A stretch of 64,000 nt of DNA from Cardinalis cardinalis (Eukaryota > Chordata > Aves > Passeriformes > Cardinalidae), in the NCBI GenBank assembly GCA_014549065.1, contig JACDOX010000024.1, positions 5,613,577 through 5,677,576 of the forward strand, in the 5' to 3' direction. Shown piece after piece: positions 61,776 to 64,000 of the stretch. Under the pieces are notes generated by a model that saw nothing but the letters and a program-made list of their open reading frames with translations, did no database searches and was not told the DNA's origin. The translations under genes and the position numbers were made by a program. How positions within the stretch are numbered: the first letter of the stretch is position 1; every line of letters begins with the position of its first letter.

Positions 61776-64000
61776 GTATGATTCAGTCTAAAAAACCTTC
61801 CTTGGAAATGGCATCATCTTCTTCAACTGATGATCGAGATAATCTTCATACCGCAGATATCTAAATCATGTGTGTATCTTCAGTGTTTATACTCTCCCAC
61901 CTATTTACAGTAATTTTTAAAGAAAACTTACTTCACTGTCCTTCAAGCTTGTCTACATTTGCGTGAGGGGTGATGGTTAGTGGCATAAGGAACCCTGAAA
62001 CAACAGAACTAGAAATGACAGATGATGGAGTGTACCTGTGTTNTTGATTAAACTACCTTTACTTTGGAATTAGGAGAGGGTGTTGTGTTTTGCATGTCTT
62101 GTCATGAAAAATACTTACTGGATCTTAGTTGGATGCAATTGAGAGCTGTATGCTTGGAACCAGAACTTGTAATGAGAGTTGTCTCTTCTTTCNTCTCTAT
62201 CACTCAAGGAAACTGAACCCAAGACACAGATGACATCTTCAGGGGATGAAAACTAGTGGGGGGGAGAGGAGANTAGTCCAATTAGATTGGCCTGGGGCAT
62301 CCTTACTTTGCTGCTCAAAAAAGTAATCATGCTGCCTTACATTGTTGTTTTTACAGCATTTATTGCTGATTGTTCTGAATAACAAAGAGCAAAAACTTCA
62401 NCCAGTAGTAGAAATGCACATTATAGACTTAAATATTGCATTAGCTTGAGTATTAATTACTATAGTNTAATTAATGTTTAAATGCCTAATAGATGTTAAT
62501 TAGATTCTTCATTCTAAGGGGATTAACTCAGCACTACCACAGTAGTTAAGCAGAAGAGGAAAGCGGTGTAAGAAAATTGGCAAATGCTTGCAGATAATAA
62601 AAAGACTTCGGTAGCTTTATAGTGACTGTTTTTGAACACTGACAGTGTGCTAGGCTAGGCCACATGAAAATTGTTGCATGAATTGTCAGAAGAGAATCAC
62701 TGCAATGAAGAGGTTTTCATTCTTGCAGGTGTAGAGGAAGCCAAGAAGGAAGTGAAATAAGGAGTCCTTCAGCATTTTCTGTTGCATAGTCATCTTANAG
62801 TGAAATTTTATCTCCATGTGAATGCATGGGGATCAGGGTGTTTATTGTAATTGTAAAGGTACTTCTGAATTTAAACTGTTGTAAAAAAAAAAGGAGTAGA
62901 AGTCTTACTTTTTTAACAGTGAACATAAAGAAAAATTAGAGTTAGTATCAGGTTGATGTACACATCTGCTTTGTGATTATTTGCTCTTGGTGAGAGCATT
63001 GTTAAAAAGAAATTGTACATTTCCCATTTTTCTTCTCCAAGATGCCACTAATCAAGGCTTCAGACAGTTTTCGTAACATAAGTGTCATCTTTTTGAGAGT
63101 TAATAATGGTAAGAAAAGGAAGGTGTCTGTACACACGGGAATAAAAGTAATATTTATAAAGAGAATAGTGCGTAAGTTTTCCTCTGCTCAGAAGACTGTA
63201 TTAATAGTAAATAATCTGAAATTTTTAGTCAAATCTCCTAAATGGTTGTTTAATTATGTATTTTGGGTTAAGGAGTATCACTGTTTAGCCATGGGGGAAG
63301 AACATCACATTCCTTTTGCTTGTGGACAACAACTATTGCTTGTAAAGTGTGCTTAATTCATACCCTCATTACTTCAAGTGTTTTGTTTATTTTTAAATTA
63401 CTTAGGTGACAACTTGTCCTTTAAAAACTTACTATGGAAATTATGCTTTTAGTTTTCACTTGCTGTTACATTCTTTTCAAGAATACAAAAAATGGTGATG
63501 AATTCTTTTGAATACAAAAGCAAGCGTATTTTTTCTTTTGGTTTGTTTGGTTTAAATAATCTGTCCTGTGTTGTTTTTCTCCAAAACAACAGCAACAAAT
63601 AAGCCAGTGAAGTCTCACAGCCCACTCTGGGTTGCTCTTGCTAGTAGGGTTTCAAGCTGTAAGCAACAGGGCAGTATTAAGAGACAGTCTAGTTACTATT
63701 TGTGGTCCTGTGAAATCAGGGAAAAGGCAGCATTGTAGTTCCAGTGTTNGGGATTTTGAACTAGGGTAAGGAAGAGGATACCCACACTTGTCAAGAACCA
63801 GGCATTAAGGACTTCATTTAAGTGGTCTAGATCAGAGGAGGACCTACTGTCCCACAGAGAGCTGTAGCGTCTTGTGTGCCTGGAGTTTCTCACAAGGCTC
63901 TCTGGAGTCCTGTAGTTGCAGCACATTGGCAGGATACATAGGAGCAACAGGTTTGAAACTACTCTTCTTTGGCACAGTTCTTGGAGATATCCAGCTTTTC
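61776..64000 (+). other. ACSS3: ACSS3 intron 7, 5' part
   Basis: An intron opening with GTATGA after exon 7 and running off the window. All three forward frames were searched for the next family block (GKPVGTP-like) without success. Nothing else is recognised. Confidence 0.85.

Noticed and set aside
61776..64000. Next ACSS3 exon
   Set aside because: No GKPVGTP-like block with splice sites was found, and the open frame at 63042-63356 does not resemble any synthetase segment.
1..64000. CRISPR arrays, tRNA or other structural RNA genes, bacterial-type systems
   Set aside because: There are no regularly spaced repeats, no tRNA-like cloverleaf or snRNA sequence was recognised, and the introns, CpG island and CR1 elements show vertebrate nuclear DNA.

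Overview
This is a vertebrate nuclear DNA window, almost certainly avian. The interspersed repeats are CR1 LINE fragments, nearly all truncated 3' ends, and solo LTRs of endogenous retroviruses. There is no Alu-like, B1/B2-like or L1-like sequence. The one clear protein-coding gene is split by introns with canonical GT/AG sites and starts in a CpG island. Isolated single Ns occur every few hundred bases.

Layout. Positions 1 to about 41,850 are AT-rich sequence with no recognisable gene. They hold CR1 fragments (566-669, 1575-1742, 3695-3928, 4575-4852, 7885-7940, 13615-14114, 31925-32790), an LTR cluster at 15,970-18,444 and a solo LTR at 33,064-33,427. In the cluster, one LTR is nested inside another and a third lies just downstream. 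Every LTR has boundaries that can be read from TG...CA ends and 5- or 6-bp target-site duplications. Two small open stretches (27,730-28,014 and 33,449-33,549) could be exon remnants or chance; I could not assign either.

Positions 41,855-42,680 are a sharply bounded CpG island carrying a (GGCCCC) hexanucleotide tract and the first exon of ACSS3, the mitochondrial short-chain (propionate-preferring) acyl-CoA synthetase. Seven plus-strand exons (42,193-42,512; 48,648-48,792; 53,835-54,023; 58,653-58,787; 59,082-59,222; 61,516-61,596; 61,680-61,775) join in a continuous frame to about 369 residues. That is a little over half of a protein that is about 686 residues in human. The remaining exons lie beyond position 64,000. 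Introns 1 and 3 contain more CR1 sequence, and intron 1 has an LTR inserted inside a CR1 copy.

No operon, CRISPR array, RNA gene or novel multi-gene system is visible. The observations most worth checking are the nested LTRs with exact duplications, a GGCCCC/GGGGCC tract upstream of the ACSS3 start codon, a diverged direct repeat flanking a frame-neutral ACSS3 exon, a perfect 15-bp fold-back at a deletion point inside a CR1 copy, and a candidate orphan exon whose 3' splice tract is interrupted by a solo LTR.
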